Assembly: GCF_031769195.1 (NCBI RefSeq)
Contig: NZ_JAVHNP010000001.1
Coordinates: 124,001-188,000 of the forward strand
Source of the DNA: Vreelandella sp031769195
GTDB taxonomy: Bacteria > Pseudomonadota > Gammaproteobacteria > Pseudomonadales > Halomonadaceae
Length of the DNA stretch: 64,000 nucleotides
Direction of reading: 5' to 3'
The notes below the pieces were generated by a model that saw only the letters and a list, made by a program, of their open reading frames with translations, was not told the origin of the DNA and searched no databases. Position numbers and translations under genes: made by a program. This document shows, one piece after another, positions 36,163-43,556 of the stretch (within the stretch, counting starts at the first letter, position 1; the number at the start of each line of letters is the position of its first letter).

Positions 36163-36526
36163 CTTTCGCGCGAGAGCGGGAAGAAGCGGTGGCTTTCGCC
36201 TTGGTAGTTTTGTCGCTTGCCGCTGCTGGTTCGCTCTCCTCTTGGCTGGCGCCGCCTGTATGGGCGCTGCCCGCTTGGCGCAGCATATCCAGCATCATTT
36301 GCTGGTAGGTGCCAAAGTTAGCCAGCCCCTGTGAAAGCCCCTGCTGCATCATCGGCTGCTGCAGGAAAGGGCGCATTAAGCTCATGGGGTCGTACCCTTC
36401 TACCCCTGATTCCATCTGCCGCTGAATATTGTCCAACAAGCTTTGCTGGAACGCCTCGACATCGGGCAGCCCCAGTGATTGCCGAAACTCATCCGGGGTC
36501 AGGTCAAACTCAACGTTAATTTTCAT
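36158..36526 (-). CDS. Small DUF6489-like protein beside the PHA genes
   Basis: This 122-residue protein begins MKINVEFDLTPDEFRQSLGLPDVEAFQQ, has a glutamine/methionine-rich helical middle and ends in a low-complexity Ala/Ser/Lys tail (TTKAKATASSRSRAKG). The N-terminal T-P-x-E-x-R/A...GLPDV pattern resembles the uncharacterised DUF6489 family; I recall the family only loosely. The start is well supported by AAGGAG before ATG. It lies upstream of the phasin gene on the same strand, so a granule-associated role is plausible but unproven. The stop codon lies within tandem repeats. Confidence 0.7.
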   Translation of the reverse strand: MKINVEFDLTPDEFRQSLGLPDVEAFQQSLLDNIQRQMESGVEGYDPMSLMRPFLQQPMMQQGLSQGLANFGTYQQMMLDMLRQAGSAHTGGASQEESEPAAASDKTTKAKATASSRSRAKG

Positions 36527-36586
36527 AGGCGACTCCTTAACCGTCTTTTCTGAGTGTAGCAGCGAACCACTCAGCGTACCGTGGCG

Positions 36587-37678
36587 TTATTGCTGGCCTA
36601 ATCGCGGTGTATCAACGCTTACATCCGCGTTTTGCCCGCGATGGCGTAGCCAGTGATCCAGCAGCGTGATGGCCATCATGGCTTCGGCAATTGGCGTAGC
36701 CCGAATACCTACGCAGGGGTCGTGACGCCCTTTGGTAATCACCTCCACCGGTTCGCCATGCACATCAATAGAGCGGCCTGGGGTGGTAATGCTGGAGGTC
36801 GGCTTCAGCGCCAGCCGTGCCACAATGGGCTGGCCGCTGGAAATACCGCCCAGTACGCCGCCCGCGTGGTTGGAGAGAAAGCCTTCTGGGGTCATTTCAT
36901 CGCGATGTTCGCTGCCACGCTGGGCAATGCAGCCAAAGCCTGCGCCAATCTCAATGCCTTTTACCGCGTTGATGCTCATCAAACCGTGCGCTAAGTCAGC
37001 ATCTAGGCGGTCAAATACCGGCTCGCCTAGGCCCACGGGCACGCCATCGGCAATCACGGTAATCTCTGCGCCCACGGAGTCTTGATCCCGGCGCAGCTGG
37101 TCCATGTAGGTTTCTAGCTCGGCGACTTTATCGGGGTCGGGGCAGAAGAAGGCGTTTTGGTCGACGGCATCCCAGCTTTTGAAATCGATTTTGATCGGGC
37201 CTAGCTGGCTCATGTAACCGCGAATTTGAATGCCCTGTGCTGCCAGCACTTTTTTAGCAATGGCACCGGCCGCGACACGCATGGCGGTTTCGCGGGCGCT
37301 GGAGCGGCCGCCACCCCGGTAATCACGATGGCCGTACTTGTGATGGTAGGTGTAATCCGCGTGGGCAGGCCGGAACTGGTCTTTGATTTTTGAGTAGTCT
37401 TTGGAGCGCTGGTCGGTATTCTCGATCAGTAGGCCAATCGAGGTGCCGGTGGTTTTGCCTTCAAACACGCCGGAAAGAATGCGCACCCGATCCGGCTCTT
37501 TACGCTGTGTAGTGTGGCGCGAGCTGCCGGGGCGACGGCGATCTAAATCGCCCTGCAAATCCTCTTCGCTAATCGCGATTCCCGGCGGGCAGCCATCCAC
37601 AATGGCCCCGAGTGCGGGGCCGTGGCTTTCGCCAAAGGTGGTAACGGTAAACAGTTTGCCAAACGTATTGCCAGACAT
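36587..37678 (-). CDS. aroC: Chorismate synthase
   Basis: This 363-residue FMN-dependent enzyme catalyses the last shikimate-pathway step (EPSP to chorismate). It shows the signatures GESHGPALGAIVDGCPPG, the YRGGGRSSARETAMRVAAGA segment and the C-terminal RHDPCVGIRATPIAEAM. The length matches the family. It lies 13 bp downstream of prmB, the usual gammaproteobacterial arrangement, with AAGGA upstream of its ATG. Confidence 0.97.
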   Translation of the reverse strand: MSGNTFGKLFTVTTFGESHGPALGAIVDGCPPGIAISEEDLQGDLDRRRPGSSRHTTQRKEPDRVRILSGVFEGKTTGTSIGLLIENTDQRSKDYSKIKDQFRPAHADYTYHHKYGHRDYRGGGRSSARETAMRVAAGAIAKKVLAAQGIQIRGYMSQLGPIKIDFKSWDAVDQNAFFCPDPDKVAELETYMDQLRRDQDSVGAEITVIADGVPVGLGEPVFDRLDADLAHGLMSINAVKGIEIGAGFGCIAQRGSEHRDEMTPEGFLSNHAGGVLGGISSGQPIVARLALKPTSSITTPGRSIDVHGEPVEVITKGRHDPCVGIRATPIAEAMMAITLLDHWLRHRGQNADVSVDTPRLGQQ

Positions 37679-37691
37679 GGGCGTTTATTCC

Positions 37692-38651
37692 TTACGCAAA
37701 AGACGCCGCATGGGCGTCGAGTTCAGCGGCGCTCAGGGCAAACACACCCTGGCCGCCACGCTCGAATTCAAGCCAGATAAAGGGCACATCCGGGAAAGCG
37801 GCCTCTAAGTGACGATCAGAGTTACCCACTTCCACAATCAGCCACCCTTCAGCCGTTAGGTGTTTCCGCGCCTCACGCAGGATGCGCCGCACGATATCCA
37901 GGCCATCGCTGCCGGAGCCCAGCGCCAGGGCGGGCTCATGGCGGAACTCAGCGGGCATGGTGGCTAAGTCGCGCTCATCCACATAGGGCGGGTTGGAAAC
38001 GATCAGGTCAAAGCGCTGCCCTTCCAGGCCGTTAAACACGTCCGATTCCACGGCGCGTACGCGGTCGCCGACATCGTGGCGGGTAATATTCTGCCGCGCC
38101 ACGGCCAGGGCATCCTGGCTGATATCCGCCAGCGCTACTTCGCAGGTGGGCAGTACCAGCGCCGTGGCAATGCCTATACAGCCAGAGCCGGTGCATAAAT
38201 CCAGCACCCGTGCAGGGGGCTCTTCCGGGAACCAAGCCGCAAAGCCGTCTTCAATCAGCTCGGCAATCGGTGAGCGGGGAATCAGCACGCGCTCATCCAC
38301 GTTGAAGGGGTAGCCTGCAAAGAAGGCTTCACCCAGCAGGTACGGCAGCGGGCGGCGGGTAGTCACACGCTCACGGGCGAGACGAATAATGCGTTCACGC
38401 TCTACCGGCAGCAGACGCGCATCCAACACGGCAGGGTCAACATTCCAGGGCAGGTGCAGCGCGCCTAAGCAGAGCGCGACCGACTCGTCCCAAGGTGACT
38501 GCGTGCCGTGGCCGTAGTGCAACCCCGCCAGATAAAACTCGCTGGAGACCCAGCGCAAATAGTCGCGCAGGGTAAAAAGGTCACTCATCAGCGCTGAATC
38601 GGGCAGAGACAGTGTTGAGGAAGAGGTGTCATCGGTAAGATGCGTGGTCAC
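37692..38651 (-). CDS. prmB: Ribosomal protein L3 N5-glutamine methyltransferase PrmB
   Basis: This 319-residue SAM-dependent methyltransferase modifies a glutamine of ribosomal protein L3. It has the N-terminal TLRDYLRWVSSEFYLAGLHYGHGT segment typical of PrmB (not PrmC), the SAM loop VLDLCTGSGCIGIA and the NPPY motif in LIVSNPPYVDERD. Start: a GTG at 38651 has GGAG five bases upstream and gives a protein near the E. coli length (310). A GTG 20 codons earlier lacks a ribosome site. It is divergent from smrB and adjacent to aroC, as in E. coli. Confidence 0.92.
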   Translation of the reverse strand: MTTHLTDDTSSSTLSLPDSALMSDLFTLRDYLRWVSSEFYLAGLHYGHGTQSPWDESVALCLGALHLPWNVDPAVLDARLLPVERERIIRLARERVTTRRPLPYLLGEAFFAGYPFNVDERVLIPRSPIAELIEDGFAAWFPEEPPARVLDLCTGSGCIGIATALVLPTCEVALADISQDALAVARQNITRHDVGDRVRAVESDVFNGLEGQRFDLIVSNPPYVDERDLATMPAEFRHEPALALGSGSDGLDIVRRILREARKHLTAEGWLIVEVGNSDRHLEAAFPDVPFIWLEFERGGQGVFALSAAELDAHAASFA

Positions 38652-38783
38652 AGGGGCTCCTGGCGTCAATAGTTCGTGGAATGATTGTACCTTTGACGCC
38701 GCCCGGTTCACAGCAGCGCCAAGCTCGCTATACTGTCTCGCCGTGCTGTTTTCTATTCACCGCTATTTTGATTTGAGCCGACC

Positions 38784-39347
38784 ATGACGCGACACCTGCC
38801 CAACGATGACGATATCAGTGCCTTTCGCCAAGCGCTGCAGGCGGCAGGCGTACGCCGTATTGCCACGAACCAAGCGGACCCCGGCAAGCCCAAGCGCCAA
38901 ACGGACGCCAGCGAAGCGCGCCGCCGTGCGGCGGTGGAGAGCAGCACGCCGCAAACTAGCGGGCGCACTTCCGATGGACGGGTAGAAGCCGTTAGGCCAT
39001 CAGAGTACTTAGAGTTCAGCGTGCCCGACCTGCCCTGGCGCACGTTCAGCCAGTTGAAGCGCGGTCAAACGGCGTGGCAGGCAGGGTTAGACCTACACGG
39101 CTATACCCTGGAAGAGGCGCGCCTGGAGCTTGAGAGCTTTCTGCGCGATGCCGCAGGCCAGGGGCTGCGCTGCGTGCTGGTGGTGCACGGCAAAGCCTGG
39201 GGCACGACCTCAGATTTCCCGGTACTGAAAAGCCATACCAACGCGTGGCTGCGCGAATGGCCCGGCGTGCTGGCGTTTTGCTCTGCCACGGATATCGATG
39301 GCGGTACCGGGGCAGTGTATATTTTGCTGCGCAAACGCGGGCAGTAG
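38784..39347 (+). CDS. smrB: Smr-domain endonuclease SmrB
   Basis: This 187-residue protein ends in a Smr domain: LDLHGYTLEEARLELESFL, then the CVLVVHGKAWG segment with the conserved H-G, and GGTGAVYILLRKR. SmrB in E. coli cleaves mRNA at collided ribosomes to start rescue. The N-terminal part is charged and probably mediates ribosome docking. It is divergent from prmB, matching the E. coli context, which supports SmrB over other Smr proteins. Confidence 0.92.
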   Translation: MTRHLPNDDDISAFRQALQAAGVRRIATNQADPGKPKRQTDASEARRRAAVESSTPQTSGRTSDGRVEAVRPSEYLEFSVPDLPWRTFSQLKRGQTAWQAGLDLHGYTLEEARLELESFLRDAAGQGLRCVLVVHGKAWGTTSDFPVLKSHTNAWLREWPGVLAFCSATDIDGGTGAVYILLRKRGQ

Positions 39348-39381
39348 CCTGCCGACGACTTACCATGTCTCATACCCGCCG

Positions 39382-40434
39382 TTATTCGGTGGCATCCGAG
39401 GCGATGCTGGGCATGCGACGCTCTAGGGCTTGGTCGGCCAAGTGGCGCCCTAACCGTATCAGATCATTAGCGCGGTGGAATTCGTACGTACTGCACACGG
39501 TTTTAGGAATTTCGATCAGTACATCCGGTGGGTAGCCGGCCACCTTGTACTTCGCTAGCGCCGCCTGGGTAATATCAAACGACTCCAGAATCATATCCAG
39601 CTTGCCCCATTCGCGCTTACCGCGCAGGTCTACGGTTTCGTCGTCATCGTCGTTGTCGTCTCCGCCGCCGCCCAGGCCACCCCAAAGGCGGCGGGTGGTG
39701 GCCCGCACTTCCTCCATCCAGCCGCCAATATTGGCGTCGCGACTGCGCTCTAACTCGGTGCGTTGGTCATCACTCTCTTGCTGGGGCAGCAGCTCTTCTA
39801 ACGTGACCGGCTGCGGGCTATGAGCAGTGACGTTGACGGCCACGACAAAGTCCGCCTCGTGGGCAGCCAAAATGGGCATCATCGGCAGCGGATTCAGCAG
39901 CCCTCCATCCACCAGTACCTGATCCCCAATATGCACCGGGGTAATCACGCCTGGCACTGCAATTGAGGCACGAATCGCGCGTAGCAGCGGGCCGTTTTGA
40001 AACCACACCTCCCGCTGGCGCACGAGGTCGGTAGCCACCGTGGTCACGGGAATGGGTAAGTCTTCAATGAGCCGATCGCCCACCAGCTCCTCTAGCTTGC
40101 TCATCACTTTGTTGGCGCGCATGGCCCCCATGGGGCTCCAGGTAACATCCACCAGTTTCAGCACGTCCAAGTAATCGAGATGACACACCCAATCCCGGTA
40201 CTGGGGCAGCTTGCCAGAGGCATAAATACCGCCAATTAGCGCCCCCATGGAGCAACCGGCAATCGAGATAATCTCGAAACCACGGGCTTCCAGCGCTTCT
40301 ATAACGCCAATATGGGCGTACCCTCTTGCACCGCCGCTGCCCAGCACCAGCGCGACTTTATTGCCGCTGCCCTGCGCTCTCCCTGTCAATTGGCTGACCA
40401 CGTTCGCTCTCCCCTTTTTAACGCCCTGACGCAT
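39382..40434 (-). CDS. Patatin-like phospholipase (RssA type)
   Basis: This 350-residue protein has a patatin domain: oxyanion loop LGSGGARGYAHIG, nucleophile serine in GCSMG (G-x-S-x-G) and catalytic aspartate in VDGGLLNPLP. The domain order and length resemble E. coli RssA. An acidic insertion (GGGDDNDDDDETV) follows the hydrolase core. No signal peptide is visible, so it is probably cytoplasmic. It lies directly after the alpha/beta-hydrolase gene with no gap, suggesting a two-gene operon. The substrate is unknown. Confidence 0.87.
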   Translation of the reverse strand: MRQGVKKGRANVVSQLTGRAQGSGNKVALVLGSGGARGYAHIGVIEALEARGFEIISIAGCSMGALIGGIYASGKLPQYRDWVCHLDYLDVLKLVDVTWSPMGAMRANKVMSKLEELVGDRLIEDLPIPVTTVATDLVRQREVWFQNGPLLRAIRASIAVPGVITPVHIGDQVLVDGGLLNPLPMMPILAAHEADFVVAVNVTAHSPQPVTLEELLPQQESDDQRTELERSRDANIGGWMEEVRATTRRLWGGLGGGGDDNDDDDETVDLRGKREWGKLDMILESFDITQAALAKYKVAGYPPDVLIEIPKTVCSTYEFHRANDLIRLGRHLADQALERRMPSIASDATE

Positions 40435-41313
40435 CTACACTCCTCTGCCAATCACATCGGCGACTCGCTCGACGGCAGAAGGCTCTAAATGTAAATGGTG
40501 GCCGCCTGCCAGCACGTGCCGAGTGAGCTTAGGTACCGCCTGCCGCGCTTGGCCTGCCCAGGCGCGCTCGCCCAAAATACCGCGCTCACCTTCTATCAAT
40601 AGCACCGGTGCCTGGATTTCGGCCAGTATGGCTAGCACCTGCTGCGGCGTAAAACGCACCATCGAGGGCTTTAGCAGGCGGCTATCGGTGCGCATTTGTA
40701 CTTTGCCATCGGCGGTGGCCTGGGTGTTGCGCTCGACCAGCGGCGTGGCGGTGATGCTATCTAGCGGCGTGACGCCCCCCGCCACACGCGCCGCCACGGC
40801 GCTCTCAATATCCGGGTAACGAGGCGCGCGGGAAGGCGGGCGCCGATGAGCAATTAAGCCTTTGCGCAGTTGGCTGGGCGTCTCTTGTGCCGGTGTATTC
40901 AGCGCACCTAACCCGTCAATCAGAATTAACCGGGCGACCTTCTCCGGTAACGCCGCGGCCAGCAGGCAAGAGACCGCCGCCCCCATGGAGTGAGCAAGCA
41001 GCGTGGCCTGCTCAAGACCCAACGCCTCCATGGCATCTAGCACATCATGAGTGTAATCCCAGAGCGCGTAATCGCTGCCCGCAGGCGCATGGGCAGAGTG
41101 CCCGTGGCCGCGAAAATCAATCGCCACGATACGAATATCCAGCGTATTCGCCAGGCGTGGGGCTAAGCGCGAAAAGCTGGCCGCGTTATCCAGCCAGCCA
41201 TGCAGCGCCAGCCAAGTGGGCGCATCTTGTCGCCCCCAGCTCAGCGCCGCTAGCCGCCCGTTGGCCAGCGAAAGCGGCTGAGGAGCCGTGCCTATTCGAG
41301 AAGCGTCGTTCAT
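40435..41313 (-). CDS. Alpha/beta-fold hydrolase
   Basis: This 292-residue serine hydrolase shows WLALHGWLDNAASFSRL (HG oxyanion region), nucleophile serine in LLAHSMGAAVS, and the histidine in VLAGGHHLHLEP. It is a general hydrolase or esterase of the large MhpC-like group; the specific substrate cannot be read from sequence. The ATG at 41313 (MNDASRIG) is preferred; the upstream extension includes non-conserved residues and has no better ribosome site. The stop codon abuts the patatin ATG, so the two are probably co-translated. Confidence 0.85.
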   Translation of the reverse strand: MNDASRIGTAPQPLSLANGRLAALSWGRQDAPTWLALHGWLDNAASFSRLAPRLANTLDIRIVAIDFRGHGHSAHAPAGSDYALWDYTHDVLDAMEALGLEQATLLAHSMGAAVSCLLAAALPEKVARLILIDGLGALNTPAQETPSQLRKGLIAHRRPPSRAPRYPDIESAVAARVAGGVTPLDSITATPLVERNTQATADGKVQMRTDSRLLKPSMVRFTPQQVLAILAEIQAPVLLIEGERGILGERAWAGQARQAVPKLTRHVLAGGHHLHLEPSAVERVADVIGRGV

Positions 41314-41479
41314 AAATCGGTGTCTCACAGCGAAAATCTGGCGCGTCAGGTGACGCTCGTAAATGTGAACATTACGATGCACATAGTATGGTGCAAACGT
41401 TACCATGCTCGGCGCAGCGCTTGTGCTGCTTTTACGCGGCCAGAGGCCACGACGCCGTTAATTTTTGATGGAGATTGCC

Positions 41480-41572
41480 ATGAAACCACGCCGCGATACC
41501 CGCGCCCGCAACCTTGTGTTCTTTATTGCTGTGATCAGCGCTCTGGTGGTGGGGCTGTGGCTGGCGCGTTAG
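41480..41572 (+). CDS. 30-residue single-helix membrane microprotein
   Basis: This short frame encodes MKPRRDTRARNLVFFIAVIS followed by ALVVGLWLAR: a positively charged N-terminus then one hydrophobic helix. GGAG lies six bases before the ATG, an ideal ribosome site, and upstream DNA between divergent genes could hold a promoter. An in-frame ATG four codons earlier overlaps that site. I do not recognise a family. The charged start and helix predict an inner-membrane protein with its N-terminus in the cytoplasm. The stop codon lies inside a 15-bp tandem repeat. Confidence 0.6.
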   Translation: MKPRRDTRARNLVFFIAVISALVVGLWLAR

Positions 41573-41611
41573 TTATCCGCACGTTAGTCATCTGTACGTT
41601 AGCCATCCGCA
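41567..41611. repeat. Three tandem 15-bp repeats
   Basis: Three consecutive 15-bp units (CGTTAGTTATCCGCA, CGTTAGTCATCTGTA, CGTTAGCCATCCGCA) begin at the last codons of the 30-residue microprotein. Each unit carries a TAG in that frame. Confidence 0.85.
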
Positions 41612-41663
41612 CCATGCTTAGCTTTCTTAGGAAGACGCTTGCAATTTTTGCCTCATGAATAAA

Positions 41664-41696
41664 TACTGTTTAAAAATACTGTACATAAACACACCA
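41664..41696 (+). promoter_or_regulatory. Probable LexA (SOS) boxes upstream of umuDC
   Basis: Two overlapping 20-bp matches to the LexA operator TACTGT-N8-ACAGTA are seen. One is at 41664-41683 (TACTGT, AT-rich, ACTGTA) and one at 41677-41696 (TACTGTACATAAACACACCA). Each agrees at about 16 of 20 positions with the enterobacterial consensus and carries CTGT in its left half. The location, 23 to 55 bases before the umuD ATG, fits SOS repression. Confidence 0.7.
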
Positions 41697-41718
41697 TTTA
41701 TTCATGAGGATGTCGATA

Positions 41719-42177
41719 ATGCCGTCTCAACCCGCCCCCTTTGCCACTCCCCCGGTTGCGACAGCCTTTCCGTTAACCTCTCAACCGCTACCGTTTCCTC
41801 CGCTGACGGGCCGTGCAGGCTTCAGCGGCTTTCCTTCGCCTGCCCAGGATTACGAACCACGCACGCTGGATCTGAATACGCGGCTCATTAAGCACCCCAC
41901 TCAAACGTTCTACCTCACCGCCACCGGTGACAGCATGGAAGGCTGGGGCATCTTTGAGGGCGACCTGTTAGTCGTGGATCGCAGCATCACACCCCGGTTA
42001 GGGCATATTTTGGTCGCTATGTTTGATGAAGAAGTATTGATCAAACGCTATGCGCTGTATCGCGGTACGCCGCATCTCTGCTCGGCTCACCCCCACTACC
42101 CACCGCTCCCCCTGGAAGGCACCGACTGCCAGCTGTGGGGCGTGGTGCGTGCTGTTATTCACGAGTACTTGCCATGA
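41719..42177 (+). CDS. umuD: UmuD-type error-prone repair protein
   Basis: This 152-residue LexA-fold S24 protease homologue forms the Pol V accessory subunit after RecA-stimulated self-cleavage. The cleavage site is probably A33-G34 (RAGFSGFPSP). The catalytic serine is S72 (TGDSMEGWG) and the lysine K109 (EVLIKRYAL), 37 residues apart as in E. coli UmuD (S60, K97). The ATG at 41719 has GAGG nine bases upstream; earlier ATGs at 41704 and 41710 are less well placed. The N-terminal arm is proline-rich and longer than in E. coli. It overlaps umuC by 4 bp. Confidence 0.92.
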   Translation: MPSQPAPFATPPVATAFPLTSQPLPFPPLTGRAGFSGFPSPAQDYEPRTLDLNTRLIKHPTQTFYLTATGDSMEGWGIFEGDLLVVDRSITPRLGHILVAMFDEEVLIKRYALYRGTPHLCSAHPHYPPLPLEGTDCQLWGVVRAVIHEYLP

Positions 42178-43556
42178 TTGGGCTGGTAGACGCCAATAAC
42201 TTTTATGTCTCCTGCGAGCGGGTGTTCAACCCGGCATTAGAGGGCAAGCCCGTTGGCGTAATGTCGAATAATGACGGCTGTGTAATTGCTCGTTCGGCCG
42301 AGATGAAAGCCATGGAGATCGCCATGGGCACACCGGCTTACCAGTTGGAGGGGCTGCGCCGACGCGGGGTGATTCACCTGCTCTCTTCTAACTACGAGCT
42401 GTATGGGGATATGTCGGCGAGGCTTGCCCAGCTACTGCGCGACGCCTGCCCGGAGATTGCCCCCTACTCCATTGATGAAATGTTTATTTATCTGGATGGC
42501 TTTAGCGATGCCCAATGCCAAGCCATCGGTGCAGCGCTGCGCCGCCGTATTCGTCGCCATTTAGGGCTGCCCGTGTGCGTGGGTTTGGCCCCCACGCACA
42601 CGCTGGCCAAGCTCGCCAACCACGTGGCGAAAAAACAGCCCCATTATGAAGGCGTGTGTTTACTCCAAGGCGATAGCGCCACCACACAAGTACTGCTAAA
42701 ACAGCTGGCCGTTAGCGATGTGTGGGGCGTAGGCAGGCGCTTGGCGGAACGGCTGGCAATCAGCGGCATTCGCACCGCTTGGGACTTAAGGGAGAGCGAC
42801 CCTAAGCAGCTGCGCAAACGCTTTTCCGTGGTACTGGCCCGCACCGCATTAGAGCTGCGCGGTACACCCTGCCTGGAGATGAATTCCGTAGAGCAGCCGC
42901 GCCAGCGCATCATGACCTCGCGCTCGTTTGGGCAAGCCACGGGCGTAAAAGCAGAGCTGCACGCGGCGCTACGCCGCCACGCGCAACGCAGCGCCGAAAA
43001 GCTGCGCCAGCAAGGCAGCCTGGCCCGCGCGGTCATGCTGTTTTTAAACACTAATCGCCATCGCAAAGACCAGCCGCAGCTTTCACCCAGCGCGATGATT
43101 CCCCTCGACGCCCCGACAGACGACACCCGGATTATTTTAGATGCGGTACGCGAAGGGCTAGACCAGATGTACCAGCCCGGTTATCAGTTTATGAAAGCGG
43201 GCGTGATGCTGTTGGATTTGGTGGACGCGCAGCAGTATCAGCTCTCGTTGCTGCAACCTGCCGCCAAGGCACACCCCCACTTAATGAGCGCGGTCGACGC
43301 GATTAATCAGAAGATGGGCCAAGGCACGCTGCGCTTTGGCATGACCGACGCTGACGCGCCGTGGCAGTTGCGCTGCGCGCACCGCTCGCAGCGCTATACC
43401 ACCTGTTGGGATGAATTAATGGAGGCAGGCACTCACCCTGGCGCCATCGCTGAGGCCAGGGCAAGGCGAGAGGAACAGCAGCGCTTAGCGGACGCTCAAC
43501 GCTTGGCGAAGACGCGGGCTAATGGCTTCACCCACCACGGCAATCAGCACCAGTAA
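42174..43556 (+). CDS. umuC: Y-family DNA polymerase UmuC (Pol V catalytic subunit)
   Basis: This 460-residue translesion polymerase shows GLVDANNFYVSCERVF (first catalytic aspartate and steric region), SNNDGCVIARS, the SIDEMFIYLDG palm motif with the second metal-binding acids, and helix-hairpin-helix VWGVGRRLAERL. The C-terminal little-finger and UmuC tail are present. The ATG at 42174 overlaps the umuD stop (ATGA). Its last 72 bases overlap the convergent transporter gene, an uncommon arrangement. Confidence 0.95.
   Translation: MIGLVDANNFYVSCERVFNPALEGKPVGVMSNNDGCVIARSAEMKAMEIAMGTPAYQLEGLRRRGVIHLLSSNYELYGDMSARLAQLLRDACPEIAPYSIDEMFIYLDGFSDAQCQAIGAALRRRIRRHLGLPVCVGLAPTHTLAKLANHVAKKQPHYEGVCLLQGDSATTQVLLKQLAVSDVWGVGRRLAERLAISGIRTAWDLRESDPKQLRKRFSVVLARTALELRGTPCLEMNSVEQPRQRIMTSRSFGQATGVKAELHAALRRHAQRSAEKLRQQGSLARAVMLFLNTNRHRKDQPQLSPSAMIPLDAPTDDTRIILDAVREGLDQMYQPGYQFMKAGVMLLDLVDAQQYQLSLLQPAAKAHPHLMSAVDAINQKMGQGTLRFGMTDADAPWQLRCAHRSQRYTTCWDELMEAGTHPGAIAEARARREEQQRLADAQRLAKTRANGFTHHGNQHQ

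Noticed and set aside
41320..41658. 112-residue plus-strand frame spanning the 15-bp repeats.
   Set aside because: It starts inside the upstream regulatory region of the hydrolase, has no ribosome site, and a repeat length divisible by three keeps it open trivially; the 30-residue frame has the better start.
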